Shown: positions 24,879-33,575 of the stretch, in pieces
How positions within the stretch are numbered: position 1 is the first letter of the stretch
Layout of the letters: each line of letters begins with the position of its first letter
Assembly: GCF_000756775.1 (NCBI RefSeq)
Contig: NZ_CCSF01000001.1
Span: forward strand, 3,534,001 to 3,598,000
DNA: 64,000 nt
Direction of reading: 5' to 3'
From: Pseudomonas saudiphocaensis
Lineage (GTDB): Bacteria > Pseudomonadota > Gammaproteobacteria > Pseudomonadales > Pseudomonadaceae
Position numbers and translations under genes: made by a program
Notes under the pieces: generated by a model
Told to the model about the DNA's origin: nothing
The model's database searches: none
What the model saw: the letters and a program-made list of their open reading frames with translations, nothing else

Positions 24879-26081
24879 ATGAATGAAGTCGTCATTGTCT
24901 CCACGGCGCGTACCGCGCTGGCCAAGTCTTTCCGCGGGTCGTTCAACGATACCGAGGCCCCTGTGCTCGGCGGCCACGTGGTGCGCGCGGTAATCGAGCG
25001 CGCCGGCATTGAGCCCGACGCCGTCGAAGATGTGATCATGGGCGCCGCGGTGCAGCAGGGTACCCAGGCCTACAATATCGGCCGCCTGTGCGCCTACACC
25101 GGTGGCTTGCCGCCAAGCGTGCCGGGCATGGCGCTGGACCGCATGTGTGCCTCTGGCCTGATGAGCATCGGCGTTGCGGCGAAAAGCATCATGGCCGGTG
25201 AGATGGACATCGCCATCGCCGGGGGCGTGGAGTCTCTTTCGCTGACCCAGACCAAGCACAAGAACACCTACCGAGCGCAGTCCGAGGCTGTCATCGATTG
25301 CATGCCGAGCGCCTATATCCCGATGATCGAAACCGCCGAGATCGTCTCGCAGCGCTATGGCATCAGTCGCGCCGCCCAGGACGAATACGCGTTACAAAGC
25401 CAGCAGCGTACCGCGGCGGCGCAGCAGGCTGGGCTGTTCTCCGACGAGATCGTGCCGCTGGCTGCGCGCAAGCTGGTGCTCGACAAGGACGGTGCGCCCA
25501 TCGGCCATGAAGAGGTTTTGGTCGATCGCGACGAGTGCAACCGGCCCAGTACCCGTATCGAGGATCTGCAGGCTCTTAAACCGGTATGGAAGGGCGGCAA
25601 GTGGATCGAGCAGGGTGAATTCGTCACCGCCGGCAATGCCTCGCAGTTTTCCGACGGCGCCAGCGCTTGCCTGTTAATGGGCGCCACCGAAGCCAAACGT
25701 CGAGGGCTTCAGCCTTTGGGGGTCTACCGTGGGATCGCGGTGGCGGGCTGCGCGCCGGAGGAAATGGGTATCGGGCCTGTTTACGCAGTGCCGCGGCTGC
25801 TTCGGCGCTTCGGCCTGGCGGTCAACGATGTCGATCTCTGGGAAATCAACGAAGCCTTTGCCAGCCAGGTGCTGCACTGCCGCGATGCCCTGGGCATCGC
25901 CAACGAACGCCTCAACGTCAACGGCGGCGCCATCGCCATCGGCCATCCCTTTGGCATGTCCGGAGCGCGGATGGTCGGCCATGCGCTGATCGAAGGGCGC
26001 CGTCGCGGTGCACGTTTCGTGGTGGTGTCCATGTGCATTGGCGGCGGCATGGGCGCGGCGGGCCTGTTCGAACTGCCGTGA
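24879..26081 (+). CDS. Acetyl-CoA acyltransferase (thiolase)
   Basis: A 400-residue thiolase with nucleophile C90 in [11 protein letters not shown]356 in [16 protein letters not shown] and C386 in [14 protein letters not shown]. This is the canonical degradative thiolase pattern and differs from the FadA6-type protein. With the MaoC hydratase 5 bp upstream it probably forms the side-chain beta-oxidation cycle of HIP-CoA (the role of ScdF in Comamonas). A GTG at 24870 in the same frame would overlap the MaoC stop; the ATG at 24879 is preferred because thiolases begin with the M-x-E-V-V-I-V-S pattern seen there. Confidence 0.82.
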   Translation: MNEVVIVSTARTALAKSFRGSFNDTEAPVLGGHVVRAVIERAGIEPDAVEDVIMGAAVQQGTQAYNIGRLCAYTGGLPPSVPGMALDRMCASGLMSIGVAAKSIMAGEMDIAIAGGVESLSLTQTKHKNTYRAQSEAVIDCMPSAYIPMIETAEIVSQRYGISRAAQDEYALQSQQRTAAAQQAGLFSDEIVPLAARKLVLDKDGAPIGHEEVLVDRDECNRPSTRIEDLQALKPVWKGGKWIEQGEFVTAGNASQFSDGASACLLMGATEAKRRGLQPLGVYRGIAVAGCAPEEMGIGPVYAVPRLLRRFGLAVNDVDLWEINEAFASQVLHCRDALGIANERLNVNGGAIAIGHPFGMSGARMVGHALIEGRRRGARFVVVSMCIGGGMGAAGLFELP

Positions 26082-26119
26082 GCGAGCGCCCTGTCCGACC
26101 GTCGGGGTGCGGTTGTATC

Positions 26120-26163
26120 TAATCCGTTTGGACGATGTTGCGGGCGCGGCCTGGCCAGATGAT
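26120..26163 (+). promoter_or_regulatory. Steroid-regulon promoter element (site 7)
   Basis: TAATCCGTTTGGACGATG (26120-26137) is followed after 20 bp by GATGAT (26158-26163). It precedes the small membrane protein, YCF48 and RND genes; the first start codon is 97 bp beyond the element. It ties the putative transport operon to the catabolic regulon. Confidence 0.65.
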
Positions 26164-26234
26164 CAAAGCGGCCGTCAGGGTTGCCCCTGGCGCCCCGCAA
26201 GCCCAGATGTCCATAAGAATAAGAAGGATGCAGC

Positions 26235-26438
26235 ATGCGCTTATCAAAATTCGCTTCGCTTCCTAAACGCCGTTGGGGCCAGCGGACGGCCTACGCAATC
26301 ACCGTCCTGGGATTGATTGTCCTGATAGCCGCCCAAGCCCTGGAACAGCCCAGGGCGCCTGGCCAGGGCGCCAGTCTAAACGCCCATTCCATGCCGCTGC
26401 CCTTTGGCTCAAGCATCCCCTGGGACGCGTTTCGCTGA
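26235..26438 (+). CDS. Small single-pass membrane protein, 67 residues
   Basis: A 67-residue open frame with a good ribosome-binding site (AAGAAGGA six bases before the ATG). The product has a basic N-terminus (RLSKFASLPKRRWGQR), one transmembrane helix (TAYAITVLGLIVLIAAQAL, about residues 18-36) and a short proline-rich tail outside. No family is recognised. It is first in the operon with the YCF48-type protein (24 bp downstream) and the RND exporter, under regulon promoter site 7, which suggests an accessory subunit of the exporter. Being short, it may also be a chance frame in the leader, but the start signals and membrane profile argue for a real gene. Confidence 0.6.
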   Translation: MRLSKFASLPKRRWGQRTAYAITVLGLIVLIAAQALEQPRAPGQGASLNAHSMPLPFGSSIPWDAFR

Positions 26439-26462
26439 TTGGTAATTTGAAGAGGACGCGAA

Positions 26463-27494
26463 ATGCAATCCTATGAAACTGCCGGCTGCCGTCGACCGAC
26501 AGGCCGGCGTCAATTGATCGCCTACGCGCTGAGCGCGCTGGTCATGGCCACCGTTGCCTATGCTTTTGCCCCGCGCGCGCCGGCTGCGCTAGAACCTACT
26601 CAACTCCATCCCGACCGCTTGCACATCAACGATATGTTGATCAATGGCGAGCGGCTGCTTGCCGTGGGCGAGCGTGGCACCATTTTGCTCAGCCAGGACC
26701 AGGGGCGGTCCTGGCAGGAAGCTACGCTGGCTACGCAGCGCATGGCGACGCTGACTGGCGTCGCGGCGCTGGATGAAAACGTCCTGCTGGCCGTCGGCCA
26801 TGATGGCTGGAAGCTGCGTTCCGCTGATGGCGGCGCCACCTGGCAGGAGATTGCCTTCGATGGCGAACTGGGCGAGCCGCTTCTGGATGTCTGGAGCGCT
26901 AACGGTCAGGACGTCTTCGCGCTGGGCAGCTTCGGCAAGTTCTACGAGTCCGCTGACGCCGGCCACACCTGGTCGGCCCGCGAAATGACCGCGGACGGCT
27001 GGCACCTCAATGGTATGGGCGGAGACCGCAACGGCCAGCAGATGCTGGTGGGTGAGCAGGGGCTTGTGCTGCGTAGCGAAGACGGCGGTCGTACCTGGGA
27101 AACCCTGCCGCCGTTCTATAACGGCTCACTGTTCGGCGTAGCGAGGCTGAGCGACGAACTGTGGGTCACTTACGGTATGCGCGGACGGGTCTTCCTCAGC
27201 GCGGATTTCGGTGGAAGCTGGACCCAGGTCGAGCTCGGCCACAGCCACGCGCTGTATGGCCATGTACTGCTGCCTAACGGAGCCGGGGTCATGCTGGTGG
27301 GGGCAGACGGCAGCATGGTGCATCTGTCTGCCGACGGACAATTACTGGAAAGTACTCAGGGCAGCGGCTTGGGGACCTTGACTTCGGCTGTTGCCGTAAA
27401 CGAACGACAGCTGCTGGTAGGCGGTGAACGTGGCGTTTTCCAAGGCATCGGGGCGCAACGCCTGACGGCGAGTGCAAACAGGAGCATGCCATGA
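26463..27494 (+). CDS. YCF48/BNR-repeat beta-propeller protein, membrane anchored
   Basis: A 343-residue protein. An N-terminal hydrophobic segment (LIAYALSALVMATVAYAF) acts as signal or anchor; the rest is repeats of about 45 residues with the Asp-box-like pattern S-x-D-x-G-x-(S/T)-W (SQDQGRSW, SADGGATW, SADAGHTW, SEDGGRTW, SADFGGSW). This is the periplasmic propeller of the YCF48/photosystem-stability-factor type. It overlaps the RND gene by 4 bp (ATGA), so the two are translated together and probably form one complex. Such pairs recur beside DUF1302/DUF1329 genes. Function is inferred: a periplasmic adaptor of the exporter. Confidence 0.8.
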   Translation: MQSYETAGCRRPTGRRQLIAYALSALVMATVAYAFAPRAPAALEPTQLHPDRLHINDMLINGERLLAVGERGTILLSQDQGRSWQEATLATQRMATLTGVAALDENVLLAVGHDGWKLRSADGGATWQEIAFDGELGEPLLDVWSANGQDVFALGSFGKFYESADAGHTWSAREMTADGWHLNGMGGDRNGQQMLVGEQGLVLRSEDGGRTWETLPPFYNGSLFGVARLSDELWVTYGMRGRVFLSADFGGSWTQVELGHSHALYGHVLLPNGAGVMLVGADGSMVHLSADGQLLESTQGSGLGTLTSAVAVNERQLLVGGERGVFQGIGAQRLTASANRSMP

Positions 27495-29878
27495 GCCATA
27501 CACCGAGCAGAGTCGAGCGCTGGGTAGAGTGTTGTGCCGACGGGCTGATGGCGTGGAGAAGGAGCCTTCTAGTGCTGTTCGTGCTGATCACGGTGGGCTT
27601 GGGCTACAGCGCAACCCAGGTTCGGCTGGACCCGGCATTCAACAAGCAGATTCCGGTCAGCCACGACTACATGCTGAACTTCCTTGACTACAGCCGCATG
27701 TTCACCGGCGCCAACCGGATCTTGGTGAGCGTGCGCTGGAAAGGCGAGGGCGATATCTATAACCCGGAATTCCTCGAAACGCTGCAAAACGTCACTGACG
27801 ATGTGTTCTTCATCTCAGGCGTCAGCCGCCCTAGCGTGACATCGCTCTTTACCCCGAACGTGCGCTATATCGAGGTCACCGAAGAGGGCTACGTGGGCGA
27901 TCTGGTGGTGCCGCCTCACTACTCGGGTACGGTGGAGGACCTGGCCCAGGTGCGCAGCAACGCGGCCCGGTCAGGGCAGGTTGGCAGTTTGATCGCTAAC
28001 GACCTCAGGTCGGCCCTGGTGCGGGCTGACCTGCAGGACAGCGACGCGCGGACCGGGGCGGCCGTGTCTTATGCGGCGGTCGCCGCCGAACTCGAAGCGA
28101 TCCGGGATCGTTACGCCAGCGACAACATTGAGATCCACATCGTTGGGTTCGCCAAGCTGGTGGGCGATGTGATCGAGGGCCTGAGTACGGTGATCGGCTT
28201 CTTCGTGGTGGCTTTTTTTATCACCGCGGCGCTGCTCTGGATCTACACCCGTTCGCTGAAGCTGACGTTGGTTGCGTTGGTTGTGGCGCTGTTGCCGGTG
28301 ATCTGGTTGCTCGGGCTGCTGCCGTTGCTGGGGCTGGGCATCGACCCGATGTCGATCCTGGTACCTTTCCTGATCTTCTCCATCGGCGTATCCCACGCCG
28401 TGCAGATGACCAACGCCTGGAAGCAGGATGTGTTGCAGGGCTGTGACTCGATCAATGCGGCGCGCTCGGCGTTCTGCAAGATCTTCATTCCCGGCGCTCT
28501 GGCGTTGCTGATGAACGCGCTGGGGTTTGCGGTGATCATGCTCATCGACATTCCCATCGTTCATGAGCTGGGAATTACCGCCTGTATCGGCGTGATGCTC
28601 ATGATCATCACCAACAAGATGATGTTGCCCATCATCATTTCCCACCTCAGCCTGGAGGCCAGCGCTCGAGTGGGCAACAGGCCGGTATCGGCCGGGCGAC
28701 ACCCGCTGTGGTGGCGGCTCTCCGCACTGGCGTTGCCGGGGCCGGCGCTGGTGGTGTTCGCCTGCTGTGTGCTGCTTCTCGGCTTTGGAGTGACCAAGGC
28801 GCGGCAGCTGGAGGTGGGCGATATCGGCGCAGGCGCGCCGGAACTGCGCGCCGATTCGCGTTACAACCAGGATAACGAAAGGATTATAGGCAGCTACTCC
28901 ATCGGCCTGGATGTGCTCGCAGTCTTTGTCGAGTCGCCTGGCGGCCAAGAGGCGTGCCTTGATCCCAAGGTGATGCGCGCCATCGAGGCCTTCGATTTCG
29001 AGATGCGCAATGTGACCGGCGTTCAGTCCGTGCAGAGCGTGGCGAGTATGGCCAAGGCCGTGATCGCCGGCAACAATGAGGGCAACCCGCGCTGGGCGGC
29101 CATCCCCGGCGCGCCGCGTGGCCTGCAGCAGGGCTCATTGGCCTACTCGCCAGACCACGGCCTGGTCAGTGAGGGTTGCGCGCATCAGCAGATTCTGGTG
29201 TTCCTCAGCGATCATGAGGGCGCGACGATCTTCCATGTCGTCAACGAGGCCAAGCGGGTTATCGCTGCGGTGTCGGTGCCCGAGGCTCGTTTCAAGCTCG
29301 CCGGAGGTAACGTCGGAGTGATGGCCGCCTCCAACGAGGCAGTCAAGCGAGCCGAGGTGATCATGCTGGCCGCACTGTTCTGTTCGGTCGCCCTGTTCTG
29401 CCTATTGACCTTCCGCTCACTGCGCGCGGTGCTGTGCATCCTGGTGCCGTTGGGCATCGTTGCCATCCTCTGCAATGCGCTCATGGCCATGCTCGGCATC
29501 GGCCTGAAAGTGGCGACCTTGCCGGTGATGGCGCTTGGGGTAGGCGTTGGCGTGGACTATGGCATCTATCTCTACGAGCGTATCCAGCACGAGATGGCCG
29601 AGGGCCGGGATCTGCGAACGGCATTCTACGAGGCCATGTGCCAACGCGGCACGGCGGCGGTATTCACCGCGGTGACCATGTCCATCGGTGTCTGCACTTG
29701 GGCGTTTGCACCACTCAAGTTCCAGGCAGACATGGGCGTGTTGCTGGCGTTCATGTTCTTGGTAAACGTGTTCGGCGCGATTCTGGTGCTGCCGGCGTTG
29801 GCAGCCTGGTTTGATCAGGGCAGGGCGCTGGTCACTCCCCGGACGGTGACGGCATTGCCTGCCGAGGCTCAGGCTTGA
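27491..29878 (+). CDS. RND-superfamily (MMPL/HpnN-like) exporter
   Basis: A 795-residue inner-membrane protein of the RND superfamily lipid-exporter branch. One helix near residue 20-35 precedes a large periplasmic loop, then five or six helices (for example FFVVAFFITAALLWIY, LVALVVALLPVIWLLGLLPLLG, PFLIFSIGVSHAVQMTNAW); this pattern repeats in the second half (AALFCSVALFCLLTF, GVGVGVDYGIYLYERI). The charged residues of the MMPL proton relay (GVSHAVQ and GVDYGIY helices) are visible. Relatives move hopanoids, mycolates or other hydrophobic molecules. In this operon and regulon it probably moves steroids or CoA-free intermediates, or protects against them; direction and substrate are unknown. 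Confidence 0.85.
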   Translation: MSHTPSRVERWVECCADGLMAWRRSLLVLFVLITVGLGYSATQVRLDPAFNKQIPVSHDYMLNFLDYSRMFTGANRILVSVRWKGEGDIYNPEFLETLQNVTDDVFFISGVSRPSVTSLFTPNVRYIEVTEEGYVGDLVVPPHYSGTVEDLAQVRSNAARSGQVGSLIANDLRSALVRADLQDSDARTGAAVSYAAVAAELEAIRDRYASDNIEIHIVGFAKLVGDVIEGLSTVIGFFVVAFFITAALLWIYTRSLKLTLVALVVALLPVIWLLGLLPLLGLGIDPMSILVPFLIFSIGVSHAVQMTNAWKQDVLQGCDSINAARSAFCKIFIPGALALLMNALGFAVIMLIDIPIVHELGITACIGVMLMIITNKMMLPIIISHLSLEASARVGNRPVSAGRHPLWWRLSALALPGPALVVFACCVLLLGFGVTKARQLEVGDIGAGAPELRADSRYNQDNERIIGSYSIGLDVLAVFVESPGGQEACLDPKVMRAIEAFDFEMRNVTGVQSVQSVASMAKAVIAGNNEGNPRWAAIPGAPRGLQQGSLAYSPDHGLVSEGCAHQQILVFLSDHEGATIFHVVNEAKRVIAAVSVPEARFKLAGGNVGVMAASNEAVKRAEVIMLAALFCSVALFCLLTFRSLRAVLCILVPLGIVAILCNALMAMLGIGLKVATLPVMALGVGVGVDYGIYLYERIQHEMAEGRDLRTAFYEAMCQRGTAAVFTAVTMSIGVCTWAFAPLKFQADMGVLLAFMFLVNVFGAILVLPALAAWFDQGRALVTPRTVTALPAEAQA

Positions 29879-30060
29879 AGGTGTGCTGCACGTTGCGAAA
29901 CGAGCACTTCCGAAAGGTAGGAGGCGGCTTTTATATTAAGCGACATGCGCGGGCGTTCGACGTCTGATGCGCGACTTCCGACAGCACCATGGCTTGTCGG
30001 GAGCCGCCATTAAAATAACAACAAGGGAGCCACAGGCTACCCATTGCGAGGTGAACGAGC

Positions 30061-31299
30061 ATGAATGCACAGCAGAGACAGTTGCTGGTCCAGGCGGGTA
30101 TCGGGGTGGAACAGTACGACGAAATCATCAGCAGCATGTACGACGCTGCACTCGATTCCCTGAGCCTTGGGCGTGCGATGAAGCTTATGCGCAACCTGTT
30201 CCAGGCCAACTACGTCACGCTGATTCTGCGCGTCTCGGAGGACACGGCGATGGCGCCGATGATCGTTTCGGGCGAAGTGGGCGGTGTGGATGACCCCAGT
30301 GGTGCGGTCATCTACCTGACCTACGAGAACGAGGGCGCGCCGTTCAACGCCATCAAGCCGGATGTGGTGTTCACGATTGAAGACTTGATGAGCCTGGCAG
30401 AGTGGTCGAGCTCGACTTACTATCTTATGTATTGCCACCCCTATAACTCCTTCTACATGCTGGGCGTCAACATCGCTACGCCTGAGGGCGGTACGCTGCG
30501 CTTTCGCATCAATCGGCCTAAGTCCGCGCCGGCCTTCAGTGAGACGGATCGTCTTCTGTGCGAGCTGCTGGTTCCTCATCTGCGAAGAGCGATGCATATC
30601 CATTCGCAACTCGATCGCAAGGCCTCGATGGGAACGCTGTACTCTCAGGCCATCAGCCGCCTTTCCGTGGCCACCATGGTGCTCGACGAAAGCGGCAAGG
30701 TACTGGAATACAACCCGGTGGCAAGCGAGATTCTGGAAAGCAATGACGGACTCAAGCTGGTCGGTGGGCGTCTGGAGGCGACCTATCCGAGCGACAATCG
30801 AGAATTGCAAAGGGTGCTGCGTGCAGCCTTTGCAGGCCAGGGCGCGGAGGCTGAAAACGCTACGGCTGCCTTGTCGATTGCGCGTCCTTCCGGGCAGGTG
30901 AGCTTCGGCGTGGTGGTCGAGAGCGTACCGTCCCAGGACCTGGCCGACAGCAAGGTTCGGCCCGCTGCGGTGGTGTACATCCGCGATGCGGCTGGAAAGT
31001 CCCTGGCCAACACCATGGTGACCAAGCAGTTGTTCAATCTGACCCCGGCCGAGACCGCCCTGGCGCTGGAACTGGCCAATGGTCTGTCGCTGGAGGAGGC
31101 GGCTGAAGAGCTGAATATCCGGCGCAACACGGCGCGCGCGCACCTGCGATCGATCTTTTCCAAGACCGGTGTGCGGCGCCAGACGGAGCTGGTCCGGATC
31201 ATGCTGAACAGTGTCATGGCACTGGGCAGTTCTCCCAAGGTGTACGAAAGCCCGGTGCCGCGCCCGCAACTCGCCCCTTCGGTCAGGCGTTCTGCCTGA
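30061..31299 (+). CDS. LuxR-type transcriptional regulator (TeiR/TesR-like)
   Basis: A 412-residue regulator. The C-terminus (about residues 322-385) is a LuxR-type helix-turn-helix: FNLTPAETALALELANGLSLEEAAEELNIRRNTARAHLRSIFSKTGVRRQTELVRIML. The middle region (around 200-245, TMVLDESGKVLEYNPVASEIL) looks like a PAS fold, and the N-terminal ~190 residues have no recognised domain. There is no receiver domain, so it is not a classical response regulator. Steroid-inducible regulators of this build (TeiR/TesR) activate steroid catabolism in Comamonas, so this is the best candidate for the factor acting at the nine promoter elements. It sits alone, 182 bp after the RND gene. Confidence 0.82.
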   Translation: MNAQQRQLLVQAGIGVEQYDEIISSMYDAALDSLSLGRAMKLMRNLFQANYVTLILRVSEDTAMAPMIVSGEVGGVDDPSGAVIYLTYENEGAPFNAIKPDVVFTIEDLMSLAEWSSSTYYLMYCHPYNSFYMLGVNIATPEGGTLRFRINRPKSAPAFSETDRLLCELLVPHLRRAMHIHSQLDRKASMGTLYSQAISRLSVATMVLDESGKVLEYNPVASEILESNDGLKLVGGRLEATYPSDNRELQRVLRAAFAGQGAEAENATAALSIARPSGQVSFGVVVESVPSQDLADSKVRPAAVVYIRDAAGKSLANTMVTKQLFNLTPAETALALELANGLSLEEAAEELNIRRNTARAHLRSIFSKTGVRRQTELVRIMLNSVMALGSSPKVYESPVPRPQLAPSVRRSA

Positions 31300-31317
31300 C
31301 CTGCACTTCGTCTCCCG

Positions 31318-31362
31318 TAGTCCGAGCGGACGATGCTGCGCTCCGACGCCCCTGTTGATACT
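31318..31362 (+). promoter_or_regulatory. Steroid-regulon promoter element (site 8)
   Basis: TAGTCCGAGCGGACGATG (31318-31335), containing a perfect GTCC-N4-GGAC inverted repeat, is followed after 21 bp by GATACT (31357-31362). It precedes the DUF1329 gene, 168 bp from its start, giving the longest leader of the set. Confidence 0.7.
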
Positions 31363-31503
31363 CGACGCACTGCCTAGGTGCAGTACAGGGGCTGATCGGG
31401 GCCACGCCGCCTCATTTGTTCTGAGCCAGAGGCTGAAGCTTCCCGGTCCTCCTGTCATTCGAGCCGTGCCGCGCACTGCCGTCGAACCAATAAGGAGAAC
31501 AAT

Positions 31504-32889
31504 ATGCGACGTAAAAAGCTCTTGGGCCTAGGCCTTGCTAGCGTATTTGCTTTGCCGACCACCTTCGGTGTGGCATTTGCACAATTACCGGAGGATCAAA
31601 TCGCCCGTCTTAGCACCGAGCTGACCTGTTTCGGCGCGATCAAGGCCGGCAATGCCGACGGCACAATTCCGGAGTTCAGTGGCAAATGGTCTGCTGCTCC
31701 GGACGGCATCGATCCAAGCGCCAGTACCCATCCCCAGGATCCATACGCCAACGAACAGCCACTTTTCGTGATCACCGCGGACAACATGGATAGCCACGCC
31801 GATAAGTTGTCGGCAGGGCAGAAGGCGCTCTTCCGGCAGTATCCGGCTACCTTCCGCATGCCTGTGTATCCGTCGCATCGCGACTTCACCTACAGCCAGG
31901 GCGTCTGCGATGCGACGCTGGAGAACGCCCGCATCGCCAAGTTGGTGAACAACGGCGAAGGTATCGAGGGGCGTGCCGGCGGGGTGATGTTCCCGATTCC
32001 TCAATCGGCCGAAGAAATCCGCATGAACGCGACTATGGGTGGTCGCTATGCCTGGACCGAAGATTACATCTCCGACAACGCCTATGTGCTCAAGGATGGC
32101 AAGATCAACTGGGGCCGGGTTCACTCGCGCAACTCGGCGCCGGGCAACGAGCCGGGCAAGGTGATCTATACCAAGGATCTTGCCGCCTCTGCCTACTACA
32201 GCAACCTGACCCTGCTGCCGCAGCGTGACAAGGGTGAGGTGAACAACGGTATCCATACCTGGGACTACGTCGCCAACCCGTCCCAGAGCTGGCGCTACGA
32301 TCCGGGTACTCGTCGCGTGCGCCAGTCGCCTGGCTACGGTTACGACATGTCGTTCCCCGGCACCGGCGGCTCCATCACCGTGGATGAGGTGCGGATCTTC
32401 AACGGCTCGGGCCAGCGTTACAACTGGGAGATCATCGGCAAGCAAGAGCTGTATATCCCGGCCAACAACTACAAGATTCACGCCAAGGAGCACAAGTACG
32501 CCGACATGCTCACGCCTCATCACATCAATCCCGACGTGATGCGCTACGAGCTGCGTCGTGTCTGGGTGATCCGTGCCACCCTGAAGGACGGCTTCCGGCA
32601 CCTGTACGCCAAGCGTGACCTGTACATCGATGAAGACAGCTGGATGCCGGTGATGGGCGACAACTACGACAACCGTGGCGAGCTGTGGCGCACCTCCATG
32701 CTCAACACCATCCATCTGCCGGAGCTGCAAGGCTGGCAGGCGGGCGTTGGCCTCTATCACGACCTGAACGCCGGCACCTACTTGGCCTTCAACCTCATCA
32801 ACGAGCAGCGCCGTGGCTACTACCTGAACCGTGGCGGCATCACTCCCGGCGACTTCGGGCCTGAGGCCGCGCGCCGTGCCGGCCAGTAA
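31504..32889 (+). CDS. DUF1329-family exported protein
   Basis: A 461-residue protein with a cleavable signal peptide (RRKKLLGLGLASVFALPTTFGVAFA). The mature part has the DUF1329 pattern: EIRMNATMGGRYAW, NPSQSWRYDPGTRRVRQSPGYGYDMSF and LYAKRDLYIDEDSWMPVMGDNYD, which resembles LolA/LolB-like lipid-carrier folds. DUF1329 and DUF1302 proteins are commonly encoded together; here they are 28 kb apart but within one regulon. A role as periplasmic carrier of a hydrophobic molecule between the inner-membrane exporter and the DUF1302 barrel is plausible inference. It has its own regulon promoter and an AAGGAG ribosome-binding site. Confidence 0.82.
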   Translation: MRRKKLLGLGLASVFALPTTFGVAFAQLPEDQIARLSTELTCFGAIKAGNADGTIPEFSGKWSAAPDGIDPSASTHPQDPYANEQPLFVITADNMDSHADKLSAGQKALFRQYPATFRMPVYPSHRDFTYSQGVCDATLENARIAKLVNNGEGIEGRAGGVMFPIPQSAEEIRMNATMGGRYAWTEDYISDNAYVLKDGKINWGRVHSRNSAPGNEPGKVIYTKDLAASAYYSNLTLLPQRDKGEVNNGIHTWDYVANPSQSWRYDPGTRRVRQSPGYGYDMSFPGTGGSITVDEVRIFNGSGQRYNWEIIGKQELYIPANNYKIHAKEHKYADMLTPHHINPDVMRYELRRVWVIRATLKDGFRHLYAKRDLYIDEDSWMPVMGDNYDNRGELWRTSMLNTIHLPELQGWQAGVGLYHDLNAGTYLAFNLINEQRRGYYLNRGGITPGDFGPEAARRAGQ

Positions 32890-32975
32890 CGGCTGCACTG
32901 GCAACTGAGTTGTACGCCGTGGCGCTTGGCGCCACGGCGTCACTGCAACCTGCCGTGCGTCGCACCGGAGGTACC

Positions 32976-33557
32976 TTGAAATACCTGAGCCTAATCAAAC
33001 GGCGGAGGGACTTCTCCGCCGAAGCCTTCCGCAACTACTACGAAAACCAGCACGTACCGCTTGCGCTGAGTTTCTTCCCGCCGCAACTGTATCGTCGCAA
33101 TTATCCTGTTCCCGATGTTGAGCTGGCCGTCGACTGCCTCTGCGAGTTCGCTTACCCCGATGGGTTCGATATCGAGGCGGCCATGGGGACAACTGCGGGC
33201 CCAGCGCTGGCTGAGGACGAAGGCAACTTCATCGAGCGTGACAGCACCCGTACCGCGCAAGCCACGCTGCTTTGCGGCGAGCCGGCGCCGTCGCGGTCCC
33301 TGGCTCGCCGCGAGTTCTGGCTGATACCCCACGGCGATGCCGAGTCCGAGTCGCTGCAGAAGGCTTTCCAGGGACTGCCGGTTGCGATCAGGGACGGCGC
33401 CTGTCTGGAGGCGCTGCAACCCTTCTGGTGCGACGACTTTCCCTACGCTGCGCTGCTTAGCCTGGAGGCGGTCTCCACAGGTCCGCTGCCGGCGAAGTTC
33501 GCCGCACTGGGTGCAGTGCGTGTCAGGGTGGACAGCTGCGCCTCCCAGCACGGCTGA
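32976..33557 (+). CDS. EthD-domain protein (probable TTG start)
   Basis: A protein of 193 residues if read from the TTG at 32976, which has GGAGGT just upstream and gives the usual MKYLSLIKRR opening of EthD/dimeric alpha-beta barrel proteins. RRRDFSAEAFRNYYENQHVPLAL is the EthD signature (a stress-type dimeric barrel with conserved His). The spacing from GGAGG to TTG is only 4 nt, and GTG codons at 32919 and 32955 are alternatives. It follows DUF1329 by 86 bp and may be cotranscribed. EthD proteins accompany oxygenase systems; kshA is the next gene. No precise function can be given. Confidence 0.7.
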   Translation: MKYLSLIKRRRDFSAEAFRNYYENQHVPLALSFFPPQLYRRNYPVPDVELAVDCLCEFAYPDGFDIEAAMGTTAGPALAEDEGNFIERDSTRTAQATLLCGEPAPSRSLARREFWLIPHGDAESESLQKAFQGLPVAIRDGACLEALQPFWCDDFPYAALLSLEAVSTGPLPAKFAALGAVRVRVDSCASQHG

Positions 33558-33575
33558 GGCATGAGACGTTTTATC

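Noticed and set aside
26101-26234. A coding continuation of the thiolase or an additional gene in the gap before 26235
   Set aside because: The stretch is explained by the promoter element and leader; no frame has a sensible start.
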